Positions 25,187 through 33,557 of a stretch of 64,000 bases of DNA are shown here, one piece after another; the stretch's first letter is position 1, and every line of letters starts with the position of its first letter. The stretch spans positions 496,001 through 560,000 of the forward strand of contig NZ_CP134779.1 in assembly GCF_031884435.1 (NCBI RefSeq), written 5' to 3'. The notes beneath the pieces were generated by a model that searched no databases, had not been told where the DNA came from, and worked only from the letters and a program-made list of their open reading frames with translations. The position numbers were made by a program, and so were the translations under genes. This stretch comes from Bosea sp. 685 (GTDB lineage: Bacteria; Pseudomonadota; Alphaproteobacteria; Rhizobiales; Beijerinckiaceae).

Positions 25187-26469
25187 GCGCGCTGATCTTC
25201 AAGATCTCGGGCGTCTGGCTGCTCTCGATCCTCGCCGGCTTTCCGCTCTTCGCCTCGATGGGGCTCGCCGCCTTCGCCTTCGTGGCGCTGGCCGACCTCT
25301 CGGCCTCGATCGTGCCGCAGAAGATGGCGCAAGCCATGAACGCCTTTCCGATCGTCGCCGCCCCGCTCTTTATCCTGATGGGCAACATCCTGGGCGCGGC
25401 GCGGATCACCGACCGGATCGTGGCGTTTGCGACCTCGGTGATCGGCTGGCTGCGCGGCGGCTATGCCCATGCCTCGATCCTGACCAGCATGATCTTCGCG
25501 GGCATGGTCGGCTCGGCTGTCGCCGATGCGGCAGGCTCAGGCGCTATCGAGATCAGGGCCATGAAGAAGGCCGGCTACCGGCCCGAGACGGCGGCCGCGA
25601 TCACGGCCGCCGCGGCGACGATCGGCCCGATCATCCCGCCCAGCCTGCCGATGGTGATCTACGGCGTCACGGCCGATGTCTCGATCGGCCGGCTCTTCAT
25701 CGGCGGCGTCATTCCCGGCATCCTGATGGGGCTGTCGCTGATGGCGATGGTCATGCTGATCTCGAAGCGCCAGGGTTTCCGCAAGGAGCCGTTCAAAGGC
25801 TTCCGCGAGATCGGCCGAACCTTCCTCAGCGGCTTCTTCGCGCTGATGACACCGCCCTTGATCCTGGGCGGCATGTTCTCCGGCATCTTCACGCCGACGG
25901 AAGCCGCCGCGGTCGCCTGCCTTTACGCGCTGTTCCTCGGCTTCTTCGTCTACCGCACCCTGGAGGTGAAGCAACTCGGGCCGATCCTGGTCGAGACCGT
26001 CGAGACCACCGGCCTCGTCATGGTCCTGGTCATGGCGGCGGGCGCGCTCGGCTGGTGCATGTCGATCTCGCGGGTGCCGCAGACGCTGACGCCGCTGATC
26101 GTCGAGACGATCAAGAATCCGCTGGTCTTCCTCCTCGTCTGCAACCTGATCCTGCTTCTGGTCGGCTGCTTCATGGAAGCACTGGCGGCGATGCTGATCC
26201 TGATCCCGATCCTGGTGCCGGCCGCGCATAGTTTCGGCATCGACCCGGTCCAGTTCGGCATCATCATGATCCTGAACCTGATCCTGGGCACGATCCATCC
26301 GCCGATCGGGGTGGTGCTCTTCGTGGTGACCCGGATCGCCAATGTCTCCTTCGAGACCATGTCGAAGGCGATCCTGCCCTGGATCGTGCCGCTGCTGGTC
26401 GTGCTCGCGGCGATCACGCTCTGGCCGCCGCTGACGACCTGGCTGCCCAATCTGGTGATGGGCAAGTAA
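25183..26469 (+). CDS. TRAP transporter large permease (DctM family)
   Basis: 428 residues, about 12 hydrophobic segments, the sodium-coupled transport subunit. Family signatures include 'GMVGSAVADAAGSGAIEI', 'TIGPIIPPSLPMVIYG' and 'LNLILGTIHPPIGVVLFV'. The start is TTG overlapping the dctQ stop, with GGAG six bases upstream. Last gene of the fucose-side operon; a repeat-rich gap follows. Confidence 0.93.
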   Translation: MSALIFKISGVWLLSILAGFPLFASMGLAAFAFVALADLSASIVPQKMAQAMNAFPIVAAPLFILMGNILGAARITDRIVAFATSVIGWLRGGYAHASILTSMIFAGMVGSAVADAAGSGAIEIRAMKKAGYRPETAAAITAAAATIGPIIPPSLPMVIYGVTADVSIGRLFIGGVIPGILMGLSLMAMVMLISKRQGFRKEPFKGFREIGRTFLSGFFALMTPPLILGGMFSGIFTPTEAAAVACLYALFLGFFVYRTLEVKQLGPILVETVETTGLVMVLVMAAGALGWCMSISRVPQTLTPLIVETIKNPLVFLLVCNLILLLVGCFMEALAAMLILIPILVPAAHSFGIDPVQFGIIMILNLILGTIHPPIGVVLFVVTRIANVSFETMSKAILPWIVPLLVVLAAITLWPPLTTWLPNLVMGK

Positions 26470-26925
26470 GGCGGCGGGTAAGTAAGGCGGCTTGGCCGCG
26501 AGAGCAGCACGCTGCTCATGCTCTGAACCACGCCGTCATCCTGGGCGACCCACCGGGTCCGGCTTTCAGCCGGCCCGATGGCAGGCTCCGGTCGTCCCAG
26601 GATCCGAAGCGCGTCATGGTCGGGCTTGACCCGACCATCTCGGAAACTGGAGCGCTCTGGTCACGAGATTCTCGAGGCGCAACTGTTCTTCTTGAGAGAT
26701 ATCGCCCTGGAATGACGCCCTCCGATCGACCCCGGAGCGGCGTCGGCTGTCCTGCATGCCAGAAACCTCGCGCGCAGGCGGCTGCGATTGCGATTTCACG
26801 CCTGCAGACGCAGACTCGCAGCAAGGGCTCGTCTTGCAATTGGTATTCTAGAGGGCTAGCCTTCGATGAGACCACTCCGGGCAAGGCCATAGGCCGCCCG
26901 ATGCATTCGGTAGGGGAGTTGAGGC
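26470..26925. other. intergenic region with dispersed repeats and a GntR half-site
   Basis: No gene is supported. Bases 26528-26715 are palindromic repeats ('cgggcttgacccgaccatctc', cut at 20 elsewhere, as in 13.33 kb). Near the right end AATTGGTATT (26838-26847), about 80 bases before the next ATG, equals one arm of the operator at 44601-44627 and may control the peptide-binding protein. Confidence 0.5.
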
Positions 26926-28443
26926 ATGGCGCGTTTTCTGACCACCACGGCGCTGGCGCTGACCATGGGGCTCGCTGCGGCGGCTCTTCTGCCGGCAACA
27001 TCGCAGGCTCAGGTCCTGCAAGCGGCGGTCGATGCCTCTCCCGCCGGGCTCGACCCGCATATCATCACCGCCTTCAGCTCATTCCAGGTGGTGAACGGCT
27101 CGATCTATGAGGGCCTGACCGGGATCGACAAGGATCTGCACGTGGTGCCGGCCCTGGCCCAGTCCTGGACGCTCTCCGCTGATGGCAAGAGCTATGTCTT
27201 CAAGCTGGTCTCGGGCGCGACCTTCCATGACGGCAAGCCACTGGAGGCGGCCGATGTGGTGGCGAGCCTCAACCGCGTGCTCTCCAAGGACATTGCCTCG
27301 CCATTGGCGAGCCGTCTCGCAGCGATGGAAAAGGCGAGCGCCGTCGATGCCGGGACCGTCGAGGTCACGCTGAAGGAGCCGTCGGCGCCCTTCCTGACCG
27401 CGCTGGCCTCGATCGCGATCGTGCCGCGCGCTTTCGAGGCCGACAAGGATGGCTTGCAGCGCAAGCCTGTCGGCACAGGCCCGTTCAAGTTCAAGGAATG
27501 GCAGCCCAACGGCTTCATCGAATTGGAGAAGCATGCCGGCTACTGGAACAAGGGCCAGCCCAAGCTCGACGGCGTGAAGTTCAACATCATCCCGGAATCG
27601 GCGACGCGCCAGGTCGGGCTGTCGAGCGGCCAATATGCGCTGTTGCCGAATATCGATGCGGCCACGGCCCTGCAGCTCAAGGGTCGGCCGAACGTCAAGA
27701 TCGCCGACACGCTGGAGCTCGCCTATACGCTCGTCGGCATGAACACCTCCAAGCCGCCTTTCGACAATCCGAAGGTGCGCGAGGCGCTGAATTACGCGCT
27801 GAACCGGCAGGAGATCGTCCAGGCCGCGCTGTTCGGCGCCGGCGTTCCCGGCGGGCCGCTCTCGCCGGCGCTGAAGCAATGGGCGCTCGACGTGAAAGAG
27901 TTCCCCTGCTTCACGCCGTCCGCCGCCAAGGCGCAGGAGCTGCTCAAGGCCGCCGGCATTACGACGCCGGTTGCCGTGACGCTGCTCGTGCTGCCGCGCC
28001 AGGATATTCGCGACATCGCCCAAGTCGTGCAGGCGCAGCTCAACAAGGCCGGCTTCAAGGCGGAGCTGAAGATCCCCGAACTCGGCCAGTTCGTGCAGGA
28101 TTGGCGCAACTCGAATTTCGACGCCTTCGTCTCGACCAATGCGGGCTCGATCGATCCCGACGACTATTTCTACCGGACCTTCCGCACGGCCGGCTCGACC
28201 AATGTGTTCAAATACTCGAACCCCGAGATCGACGGCCTGCTCGATGCGGCCCGCATCGAGACCGATCAGGCGAAGCGCAAGGCGTCCTATAACCGGGTGC
28301 AGTCGCTGCTGACCTGTGACGGCCCGGCCGCTTTCATGACCTATGGCCAGCTCTTCACCGCCATGCGCACGAATGTCAGCGGGTTCGACATCGTCGCAAA
28401 CCGCTCGCTGTTCTCGCTTTCCACGACGATGCAGGCGCGGTGA
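26926..28443 (+). CDS. peptide/oligosaccharide ABC transporter substrate-binding protein (family 5)
   Basis: 505 residues, family 5 solute-binding protein with a signal peptide (MARFLTTTALALTMGLAAAA, end 'SQAQV'). Typical segments: 'LDPHIITAFSSFQVVNGSIY', 'YVFKLVSGATFHDGKPLEAADV', 'GTGPFKFKEW' and 'NPKVREALNYALNRQEIV'. It works with the dppB/dppC pair that follows. Nearby cell-wall-recycling genes suggest a muropeptide or amino-sugar ligand (inference). No DppD/DppF ATPases are present in the window. Confidence 0.9.
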   Translation: MARFLTTTALALTMGLAAAALLPATSQAQVLQAAVDASPAGLDPHIITAFSSFQVVNGSIYEGLTGIDKDLHVVPALAQSWTLSADGKSYVFKLVSGATFHDGKPLEAADVVASLNRVLSKDIASPLASRLAAMEKASAVDAGTVEVTLKEPSAPFLTALASIAIVPRAFEADKDGLQRKPVGTGPFKFKEWQPNGFIELEKHAGYWNKGQPKLDGVKFNIIPESATRQVGLSSGQYALLPNIDAATALQLKGRPNVKIADTLELAYTLVGMNTSKPPFDNPKVREALNYALNRQEIVQAALFGAGVPGGPLSPALKQWALDVKEFPCFTPSAAKAQELLKAAGITTPVAVTLLVLPRQDIRDIAQVVQAQLNKAGFKAELKIPELGQFVQDWRNSNFDAFVSTNAGSIDPDDYFYRTFRTAGSTNVFKYSNPEIDGLLDAARIETDQAKRKASYNRVQSLLTCDGPAAFMTYGQLFTAMRTNVSGFDIVANRSLFSLSTTMQAR

Positions 28444-28491
28444 GGCAGGGTTGATCGTCGCGATTTTGGGATTGTATCCAAAAACCGCGCC

Positions 28492-28632
28492 GTCATTCCG
28501 GGCGCAGCCCTCGGGTCCGGCCTTCGGCCGGCCCAAGGACAGGCTCCGCGGAGACCCGGAATCCCTTGTGGAGTGCGCCGCCCTTCGATGGATTCCGGAT
28601 CAGCGCCGCTTGCGCGGCTTGTCCGGAATGAC
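28492..28632. repeat. dispersed palindromic repeat before dppB copy 1
   Basis: 'cattccgggcgcagccctcg' and 'ggtccggccttcggccggcc' at the left, 'ttgtccggaatgacgggaga' at the right; same family as elements near 0.06, 11.5 and 13.3 kb. It lies between the binding-protein gene and dppB. Confidence 0.6.
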
Positions 28633-28668
28633 GGGAGATCGTTTGCCGAGCGCCTGCTGGTTTCGCCA

Positions 28669-29613
28669 ATGAATTTCCTGCGCTCCCGTGCGCTTGATCT
28701 TGCCGTCGTTTTGTTTGGCGTGTCGGTGCTGACGTTCCTGATGATCCGGCTGATCCCTGGCGATGCGGTTGCGATCATGCTCGGCGCCAACACCGAGGTG
28801 ACGCCCGATCGGGTGGCTGCGCTGCGCAGCCGGATCGGGCTCGATCAGCCGGTGCTGCTGCAGTATTTCAGCTGGCTCGGCGGCGTGCTGAGCGGTGATC
28901 TCGGCGTGTCGTTGTGGACCAGGCGGCCGGTCTCGCAGGAGATCGCGGGCCATATGTGGCCGACGCTCCAGCTCACCGTGCTGGCGCTGATCGTGGGAGC
29001 GGGCCTGTCGCTGCCGCTGGGCGTGCTGATGGCGCGGTTGCGCGGCAAGGCCTGGGACACCGCCTTGCGGATCGGCTCGGTGGCGGGGCTCACCATCCCC
29101 TCCTTCTGGCTCGGCATCATGATGATCCTGGCGCTGACGACATTGGCGCCGGACTGGCAGCTGCTCGGCTATGTCCCGTTCAGCGAGGACCCGCTCGGCA
29201 ATGTCGCAAAACTGCTGCTGCCGGCGGTGGCGCTGGCCCTGCCGATCCTGGCCAACCTGTCCCGGCTGGTGCGCTCGGCCATGCTCGACGCGCTGCAGCA
29301 GGACTATGTCCGCACTGCCCGCGCCAAGGGCCTGTCGGAGAGGCGCATCCTGTACCGGCACGCGCTGCGCAACGCGCTGATCCCCTTCGTGACGAGCGCG
29401 GGCATCATGACCGGCTATCTGCTCGGCGGTGCTATCGTGGTGGAGCAGGTTTTTGCCATTCCGGGACTGGGACGATTGATCCTGGGGGCCATCGCCGAAC
29501 GCAATTATCCGCTGGTGCAGGCGACCATCCTCGTCATCACCTTCGCCTTCGTGCTGGTCAATTTCGTGGTCGATCTGCTGTATGTGCTGATCGACCCGCG
29601 CGTGCGGCTGTGA
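28669..29613 (+). CDS. dppB: ABC transporter permease DppB, copy 1
   Basis: 314 residues, six membrane segments, DppB/OppB family: 'FLMIRLIPGDAVAIMLGAN' at the N-terminus and the EAA loop 'YVRTARAKGLSERRILYRHA'. From about codon 10 to the end the protein is identical to copy 2 (44719-45666); only the first few codons (MNFLRSRAL versus MRSFLANRAI) differ. It follows the binding-protein gene and a repeat. ATG at 28669 is the first codon matching family length. Confidence 0.93.
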   Translation: MNFLRSRALDLAVVLFGVSVLTFLMIRLIPGDAVAIMLGANTEVTPDRVAALRSRIGLDQPVLLQYFSWLGGVLSGDLGVSLWTRRPVSQEIAGHMWPTLQLTVLALIVGAGLSLPLGVLMARLRGKAWDTALRIGSVAGLTIPSFWLGIMMILALTTLAPDWQLLGYVPFSEDPLGNVAKLLLPAVALALPILANLSRLVRSAMLDALQQDYVRTARAKGLSERRILYRHALRNALIPFVTSAGIMTGYLLGGAIVVEQVFAIPGLGRLILGAIAERNYPLVQATILVITFAFVLVNFVVDLLYVLIDPRVRL

Positions 29614-30479
29614 GCGCTGCCATGGCCGGCAAGACGCCAAAAACAGGCAAGACACCAAAGACAGGGAAGTCGCCAAAGCTGCTGATCGTGGCAGCGAGCG
29701 CCGTGATCATGCTCGTCCTCGTCGCCGTGCTGGCGCCCTGGATCTCGCCTTACGATCCGCTGGCGCAGGACATCCTGGCCCGGTTGAAGGGTCCAAGCGC
29801 GGCGCATTGGCTCGGCGCCGACCAGTTCGGCCGCGATCTGCTGTCGCGGCTGATCCATGGCCTGCGCGCTTCGCTGGGCATCTCGGCTGCGGCGGTGATC
29901 GTCGCACTCCTGATCGGCGGCACGCTTGGCCTGGTCGCCGCCTATTATCGCGGCTGGACCGAGCGCATCGTCATGCGCTGCATGGATGTGCTCTTCGCCT
30001 TCCCGGTGATCCTGCTCGCCATCGGCGTCATCGCGATGCTGGGTCCAGGCTCCGGCCCGACCGCGATCGCGATCGCCGTCGTCTACACGCCGATCTTCGC
30101 GCGCTTGCTGCGCGGGCCGGCACTGGTCGTGGCCGAGAGCGATTTCGTGATGAATGCGCGCGCGATCGGGGCCTCCGATGCGCGCATCATCTTCGTCCAT
30201 ATGCTGCCCAATCTGGCGAGCGTGCTCTTGGTGCAGACGAGCCTTCTGCTCTCGGCCGCGATCCTGGTCGAAGCCTCGCTCTCCTTCCTCGGGCTCGGTA
30301 CGCAGCCACCGGCGCCATCGCTGGGTACCATGCTGTCGGAGGGGCGCAATGTGCTGCTGCTCTCGCCCTGGAGCGCGGTGTTCTCAGGCGTGGCGATCCT
30401 GATCCTGGCCTTCGCGCTCAACCTGCTCGGCGACGTGCTGCGCGACACGCTCGACCCGCGCCTGCGAGGCGAGCAGTGA
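29610..30479 (+). CDS. dppC: ABC transporter permease DppC, copy 1
   Basis: About 289 residues from the GTG that overlaps the dppB stop (GTGA), or 285 from ATG at 29622. DppC/OppC family with the EAA loop 'FVMNARAIGASDARIIFVHM' and 'GADQFGRDLLSRLI'. The N-terminal tail has repeated KTPKTG units; this copy has one more unit than copy 2. Partner of DppB in the inner membrane. The stop overlaps the start of a broken acetyltransferase gene, as in copy 2. Confidence 0.92.
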   Translation: MSAAMAGKTPKTGKTPKTGKSPKLLIVAASAVIMLVLVAVLAPWISPYDPLAQDILARLKGPSAAHWLGADQFGRDLLSRLIHGLRASLGISAAAVIVALLIGGTLGLVAAYYRGWTERIVMRCMDVLFAFPVILLAIGVIAMLGPGSGPTAIAIAVVYTPIFARLLRGPALVVAESDFVMNARAIGASDARIIFVHMLPNLASVLLVQTSLLLSAAILVEASLSFLGLGTQPPAPSLGTMLSEGRNVLLLSPWSAVFSGVAILILAFALNLLGDVLRDTLDPRLRGEQ

Positions 30480-30636
30480 TCTGCCGCGACGCTACAGCAT
30501 TTCCGCGTTTCTCCGAATCGCGGAAATGCTGTAGCTCCTTGTTTTATCACGTTTTCTTCACGCGAACCGGTGTCCACTTCGCTCGAAAACGCTCTGGCGC
30601 CCGCGATCTCGCATGGCTGACAGAGGTGGCGTTCTG
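30476..30636 (+). pseudogene. 5' remnant of the GNAT acetyltransferase, interrupted by a repeat
   Basis: Starts GTG ATC TGC CGC, overlapping the dppC stop exactly as the intact gene at 46511. After 'gctacagca' a repeat of about 100 bases intervenes, then 'gcgatctcgcatggctgac' resumes the gene before it is lost at about 30636. The remaining 120 codons of the acetyltransferase are absent. It shows that copy 1 once continued, or was copied from, the 46.5-kb locus. Confidence 0.8.
30500..30602. repeat. dispersed repeat, CTTCACGCGAACCGG family, inserted in the GNAT remnant
   Basis: Begins with a hairpin ('atttccgcg' ... 'cgcggaaat') and continues 'gttttcttcacgcgaaccgg', 'ccacttcgctcgaaaacgc', matching 14397-14482. 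It is absent from the corresponding place in copy 2, so this is an insertion. Confidence 0.75.
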
Positions 30637-30640
30637 ATCG

Positions 30641-31666
30641 TCACAGCGTTTCCGTGATCTTCTTCAGATGCGGTGGATTGTCGGGGTCATAGCCCATCGC
30701 GAGCGCCGTGCGCTCGATCATGCGATAGGCCGGGGCCAGCATGGCGATGGCGTCCGTGACCGGGTGATCGTCGCCGATCCAGGGCAGGCGCGAGTCCGGC
30801 CCGCCGGCCAGGTGCGCCGCGAGATGGGAGGCGTCGAGATTGGCGACCAGCGCGTCGACCGCCTCGGCGGTCTCGTCGCCGACCCGCAACGCCAGCACCG
30901 GGGTCTGGTCGGTGACGGCTGCGCGCGGCCCGTGCAGCAATTCGGCAGCGGAATAGGCGAGTGCCGGCAGGCGCAGGGTCTCGGCCATCTTGAGCGCGAT
31001 TTCGCGCGCCGGGCCCAAGCCGTAGCCGCGTCCTGCGATGAAGGCGGCGCGCGCCGTCGGCAGGCTCCGGCCGACCACGTCCCAATCGAGCCGCAACGCT
31101 TGCGACAGCCGCCCCGGCAGGCGCTCCAGCGCGGCCACGAGCTCGTGATCATCGGCGAGAAGAGCGACCAGCAGCGCGCCAAGCGCCATCGACCCGATCA
31201 CACTCTTGGTCGCGGCGACCGAGCGTTCTCGCCCCGCCTCGAGCGGCAGCACCCATTGGGCGGCCTGAGCCACGGGCGAGGCGATGTCGTTGAGGATGGC
31301 GACCGTGGCGGCACCTTCACGCCGGGCGGCCATCGTGGCCGCCACGAGGTCCGGGCTGCGGCCCGATTGCGAGATGACGATGAACAGTGCGCGGCGCAAC
31401 GCCACCGGCCGTTTCAAGCTGGTGATCACCGACGGCGCGGTCGCGGAAACGGGCACGCCGATACGCGTCTCCAAGAGATAGCGCAGATGGACGCCGGCAT
31501 GCCCGGAACTGCCGCGCCCGCAGATCACGGCGACATCGAAATCCATCCGCTGCAAGCGCGCTGCCAGCGCCGCGAGGTCACCGCGCGAGGCCATGATGCG
31601 AGCCACTACATCCGGGGCTTCGGCGGTTTCATTCGCCATTGCGGAGCCGAGCTCGAGATCCGTCAT
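30641..31666 (-). CDS. SIS-domain glucosamine-6-phosphate deaminase-like protein (NagB-II/GlmS isomerase type)
   Basis: 341 residues, two SIS domains: 'AVICGRGSSGHAGVHLRYLL' with 'VISQSGRSPDLVAATM', and 'AFIAGRGYGLGPAREIALKM'. There is no glutaminase domain, and the C-terminus 'DPDNPPHLKKITETL' resembles NagB-II and GlmS isomerase domains. The likely reaction is glucosamine-6-phosphate to fructose-6-phosphate plus ammonia, linking NagA and MurQ products to glycolysis. The perfect operator-like palindrome at 31805-31822 lies upstream. Start uncertain by a few codons (ATG at 31639 possible). Confidence 0.82.
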   Translation of the reverse strand: MTDLELGSAMANETAEAPDVVARIMASRGDLAALAARLQRMDFDVAVICGRGSSGHAGVHLRYLLETRIGVPVSATAPSVITSLKRPVALRRALFIVISQSGRSPDLVAATMAARREGAATVAILNDIASPVAQAAQWVLPLEAGRERSVAATKSVIGSMALGALLVALLADDHELVAALERLPGRLSQALRLDWDVVGRSLPTARAAFIAGRGYGLGPAREIALKMAETLRLPALAYSAAELLHGPRAAVTDQTPVLALRVGDETAEAVDALVANLDASHLAAHLAGGPDSRLPWIGDDHPVTDAIAMLAPAYRMIERTALAMGYDPDNPPHLKKITETL

Positions 31667-31991
31667 AGGTCGTTGGCCATTGCTTGACCGGCGCGGGGAG
31701 CGGCGACGGCCGAATTCGCTCCCTCCAGCGCATCGCCGGCCATCCCGGGGTGGGGATCGACGAAACGGTGACTGAGGCGTTCCGTCGGCATGGCTGGATT
31801 CCCTAGTGGTTATAGAACCACTTTAATGCCTTTCGTCATTCTAGCAATACCAATCGATGCGCGCCTGGGTAAAGTCGCTGCCACCGGATGACCGGAGTCC
31901 GTACCCGGCTCTCATCAAAAAGTGAGAGCCGGACCGACGCGAAAAACCGGTTCCCGCTGTTTCGCATCCAGCTCCAGCGCTGCTGGGTTCC
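31667..31991. other. intergenic region upstream of the SIS gene
   Basis: No gene is supported. It contains the palindrome described separately, an AATACCAAT half-site (31846-31854), and a short stem 'ctctcatcaaaaagtgagag' with 'gcgaaaaaccggttccc', related to the repeat at 61.68 kb. The first half is probably the SIS promoter region. Confidence 0.45.
31805..31822. promoter_or_regulatory. GntR/HutC-type operator upstream of the SIS gene
   Basis: AGTGGTTATAGAACCACT: perfect 7-base arms AGTGGTT / AACCACT around ATAG. It closely resembles known sites of NagR/DasR-type regulators (AGTGGTCTAGACCACT style). The two UTRA regulators in this window are the candidates. Confidence 0.65.
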
Positions 31992-33182
31992 TCAGATTGT
32001 CCCCGCCGCCTGCAACCGTTCGATCTCAGGGGCGCTCATGCCGAGCCAGTCCGACAGGATCTCGGCGCCGTGCTCGCCAAGGCCGGGCGCGCCGCGGCGA
32101 ATGACGGTGGGCGTGCCATGCAGCCGCACCGCAGGCGCCTGGAACGGCACCGAACCCATCACCGGGTGAGGCACGTCGACGATCTGCTTGCGATGCACCA
32201 CCTGCGGATTGGCGATGACGTCGGCGATGGTGGCGACGCGCTCGCAGGGTATGTCGGCTGCGTGGATGATCTCGAGAACGGCTTCGCCATCGCGCTCAGC
32301 TGCCCAGGCATCGATGATCGCCTCCAGCTCCGCGACATTGGCATTGCGGGCGACGAAGGTGGCGAAGCGCGCATCCTGCGCCAGCTCCGGCCGCCCCATT
32401 GCGGCGGCGAGCCGCGGGAAATGCACGTCGTTGCCGGCGACGATGTAGATCCAGATGCCATCCCGGCTGCGGAAGCAATGCGAGGGCGAGAGGTAGCGGT
32501 CACGGTTGCCAAGGCGCTCCGGCTCGCGCCCGAAGAGGATGCGCTCCGGAATCGCTGTGGTCATCAGCGCCATGCCGCTATCCATCAAGGTCGCCTCGAC
32601 GACCTGGCCGCGGCCGCTGGTCTCGCGCGCATGCAGCGCCGCGAGGGTACCGATCACTCCATAGAGCGCGGTCGAATAGTCGCAGACGAAGACGCCCGCC
32701 ATGGTCGGCGCGCCGCCTGCGGGTCCGGTCATCGCCATGACGCCGGACTGCGCCTGGGCGGCGCCGTCGAAGCAGGGGTGCTGGGCGAGCGGCCCTTCCT
32801 GCCCGAAGCCGGAGATGCGCACCATGATCAGGCGCGGATTCAGCGCGCTCAGCACGTCCCAGCCGAGCCCCATGGCCTCCATCGTGCCGGGCCGGAAGTT
32901 CTCGATCAGGATGTCGGCCGTAGCGGCGAGCTGCCGGAGCAGCGCCTGACCTTCCTTGTCGCGGAAATCGATGGCGAAGCCGCGCTTGTTGCGGTTGGCC
33001 GAGAGAAAGAACAGCGTGTCTCCCTCGACCGTCTCGCCGACGCGCCGGCCCTCCTCGCCGCCGTCGATGCGTTCGACCTTCACCACATCGGCGCCGAGAT
33101 CGCCCAGAAGTTGACCGCAGAACGGCCCGGCAATATAGCGCGAAAGGTCGATGATCTTTACCCCGTCAAGCGATGCCGGCAT
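31992..33182 (-). CDS. CaiB/BaiF family (class III) CoA-transferase
   Basis: 396 residues, class III CoA-transferase. Seen: 'VKIIDLSRYIAGPFCGQLLGD' region (start), 'NRNKRGFAIDFRDKEG', 'ENFRPGTMEAMGLG' and the catalytic Asp in 'GVFVCDYSTALYG' (about residue 167). The family moves CoA between carboxylic acids, often in catabolism of carnitine-, oxalate- or succinyl-type acids. Here the acid is unknown. AAGG lies ten bases before the ATG. It diverges from the MoaD-like gene across an AT-rich promoter gap (33183-33305). Confidence 0.9.
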   Translation of the reverse strand: MPASLDGVKIIDLSRYIAGPFCGQLLGDLGADVVKVERIDGGEEGRRVGETVEGDTLFFLSANRNKRGFAIDFRDKEGQALLRQLAATADILIENFRPGTMEAMGLGWDVLSALNPRLIMVRISGFGQEGPLAQHPCFDGAAQAQSGVMAMTGPAGGAPTMAGVFVCDYSTALYGVIGTLAALHARETSGRGQVVEATLMDSGMALMTTAIPERILFGREPERLGNRDRYLSPSHCFRSRDGIWIYIVAGNDVHFPRLAAAMGRPELAQDARFATFVARNANVAELEAIIDAWAAERDGEAVLEIIHAADIPCERVATIADVIANPQVVHRKQIVDVPHPVMGSVPFQAPAVRLHGTPTVIRRGAPGLGEHGAEILSDWLGMSAPEIERLQAAGTI

Positions 33183-33253
33183 GAATTCACCCTTCGGTTA
33201 TTGGCGCGTTTCTATAAAAATACTATAAATCTTGATTTTCTGAGAGATTGTTA

Positions 33254-33283
33254 TTGACATAAACGTCGATACCAGAATGTATT
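33254..33283 (+). promoter_or_regulatory. promoter of the MoaD-like gene
   Basis: A perfect TTGACA (33254-33259) and TGTATT after 18 bases, in an AT-rich gap. GATACCAG (33268-33275) in the spacer is a possible GntR half-site. The divergent CoA-transferase promoter probably lies around 33212-33232 (TATAGTATTTTTATAG on the minus strand). Confidence 0.5.
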
Positions 33284-33305
33284 ACGCTTGGAAATGGAGA
33301 TCCAT

Positions 33306-33557
33306 ATGAAAATTTCCTATTTCTCCTGGCTCCGCACCAAGACCGGCGTCCCCAATGAGGAGATCATCTTGCCGGCGCAATGCCGGACGGTTGACGACCT
33401 CGTGCGGCATCTTGCGGCGCGCTATCCGGCCCTGGCCGAGATCGCCGACGCCCGCGGCAGCATGCGCTTCACCGTCAATCGCCGTTACGTCGAGAATTCG
33501 CACGAGCTTGCCTCCGATGACGAGGTCGGGCTGTTCCCGCCGGTGACGGGCGGCTGA
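33306..33557 (+). CDS. MoaD/ThiS-like ubiquitin-fold sulfur carrier protein
   Basis: An 83-residue beta-grasp protein: 'MKISYFSWLRTKTG', 'CRTVDDLVRHLAARYPAL', 'FTVNRRYVENSHELASDDEV' and the C-terminal 'LFPPVTGG', ending exactly at Gly-Gly like MoaD. The C-terminal Gly is adenylated by an E1 and converted to a thiocarboxylate that donates sulfur. GGAG lies six bases before ATG at 33306. The 3' end overlaps the 3' end of the ThiF gene on the other strand by 73 bases. No MoaE or other molybdopterin genes are near, so a pathway-specific sulfur donor is more likely than cofactor synthesis. Confidence 0.88.
   Translation: MKISYFSWLRTKTGVPNEEIILPAQCRTVDDLVRHLAARYPALAEIADARGSMRFTVNRRYVENSHELASDDEVGLFPPVTGG

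Larger units (their letters stand above)
28696..30634 (+). repeat. large direct duplication, copy 1 (dppB-dppC-GNAT 5' end)
   Basis: Matches 44749-46567 in the same orientation with only a handful of base differences, one 18-base indel in dppC (copy 1 longer) and a short repeat inserted at about 30500-30602 in copy 1. Homology starts at 'gatcttgccgtcg' and fades after 'ggtggcg'. The two copies bracket a 14-kb gene block. Confidence 0.95.

Noticed and set aside
27079..28536. Antisense frame of 485 codons opposite the peptide-binding protein
   Set aside because: The sense strand has a signal peptide and full family 5 signatures; the antisense product is low-complexity.
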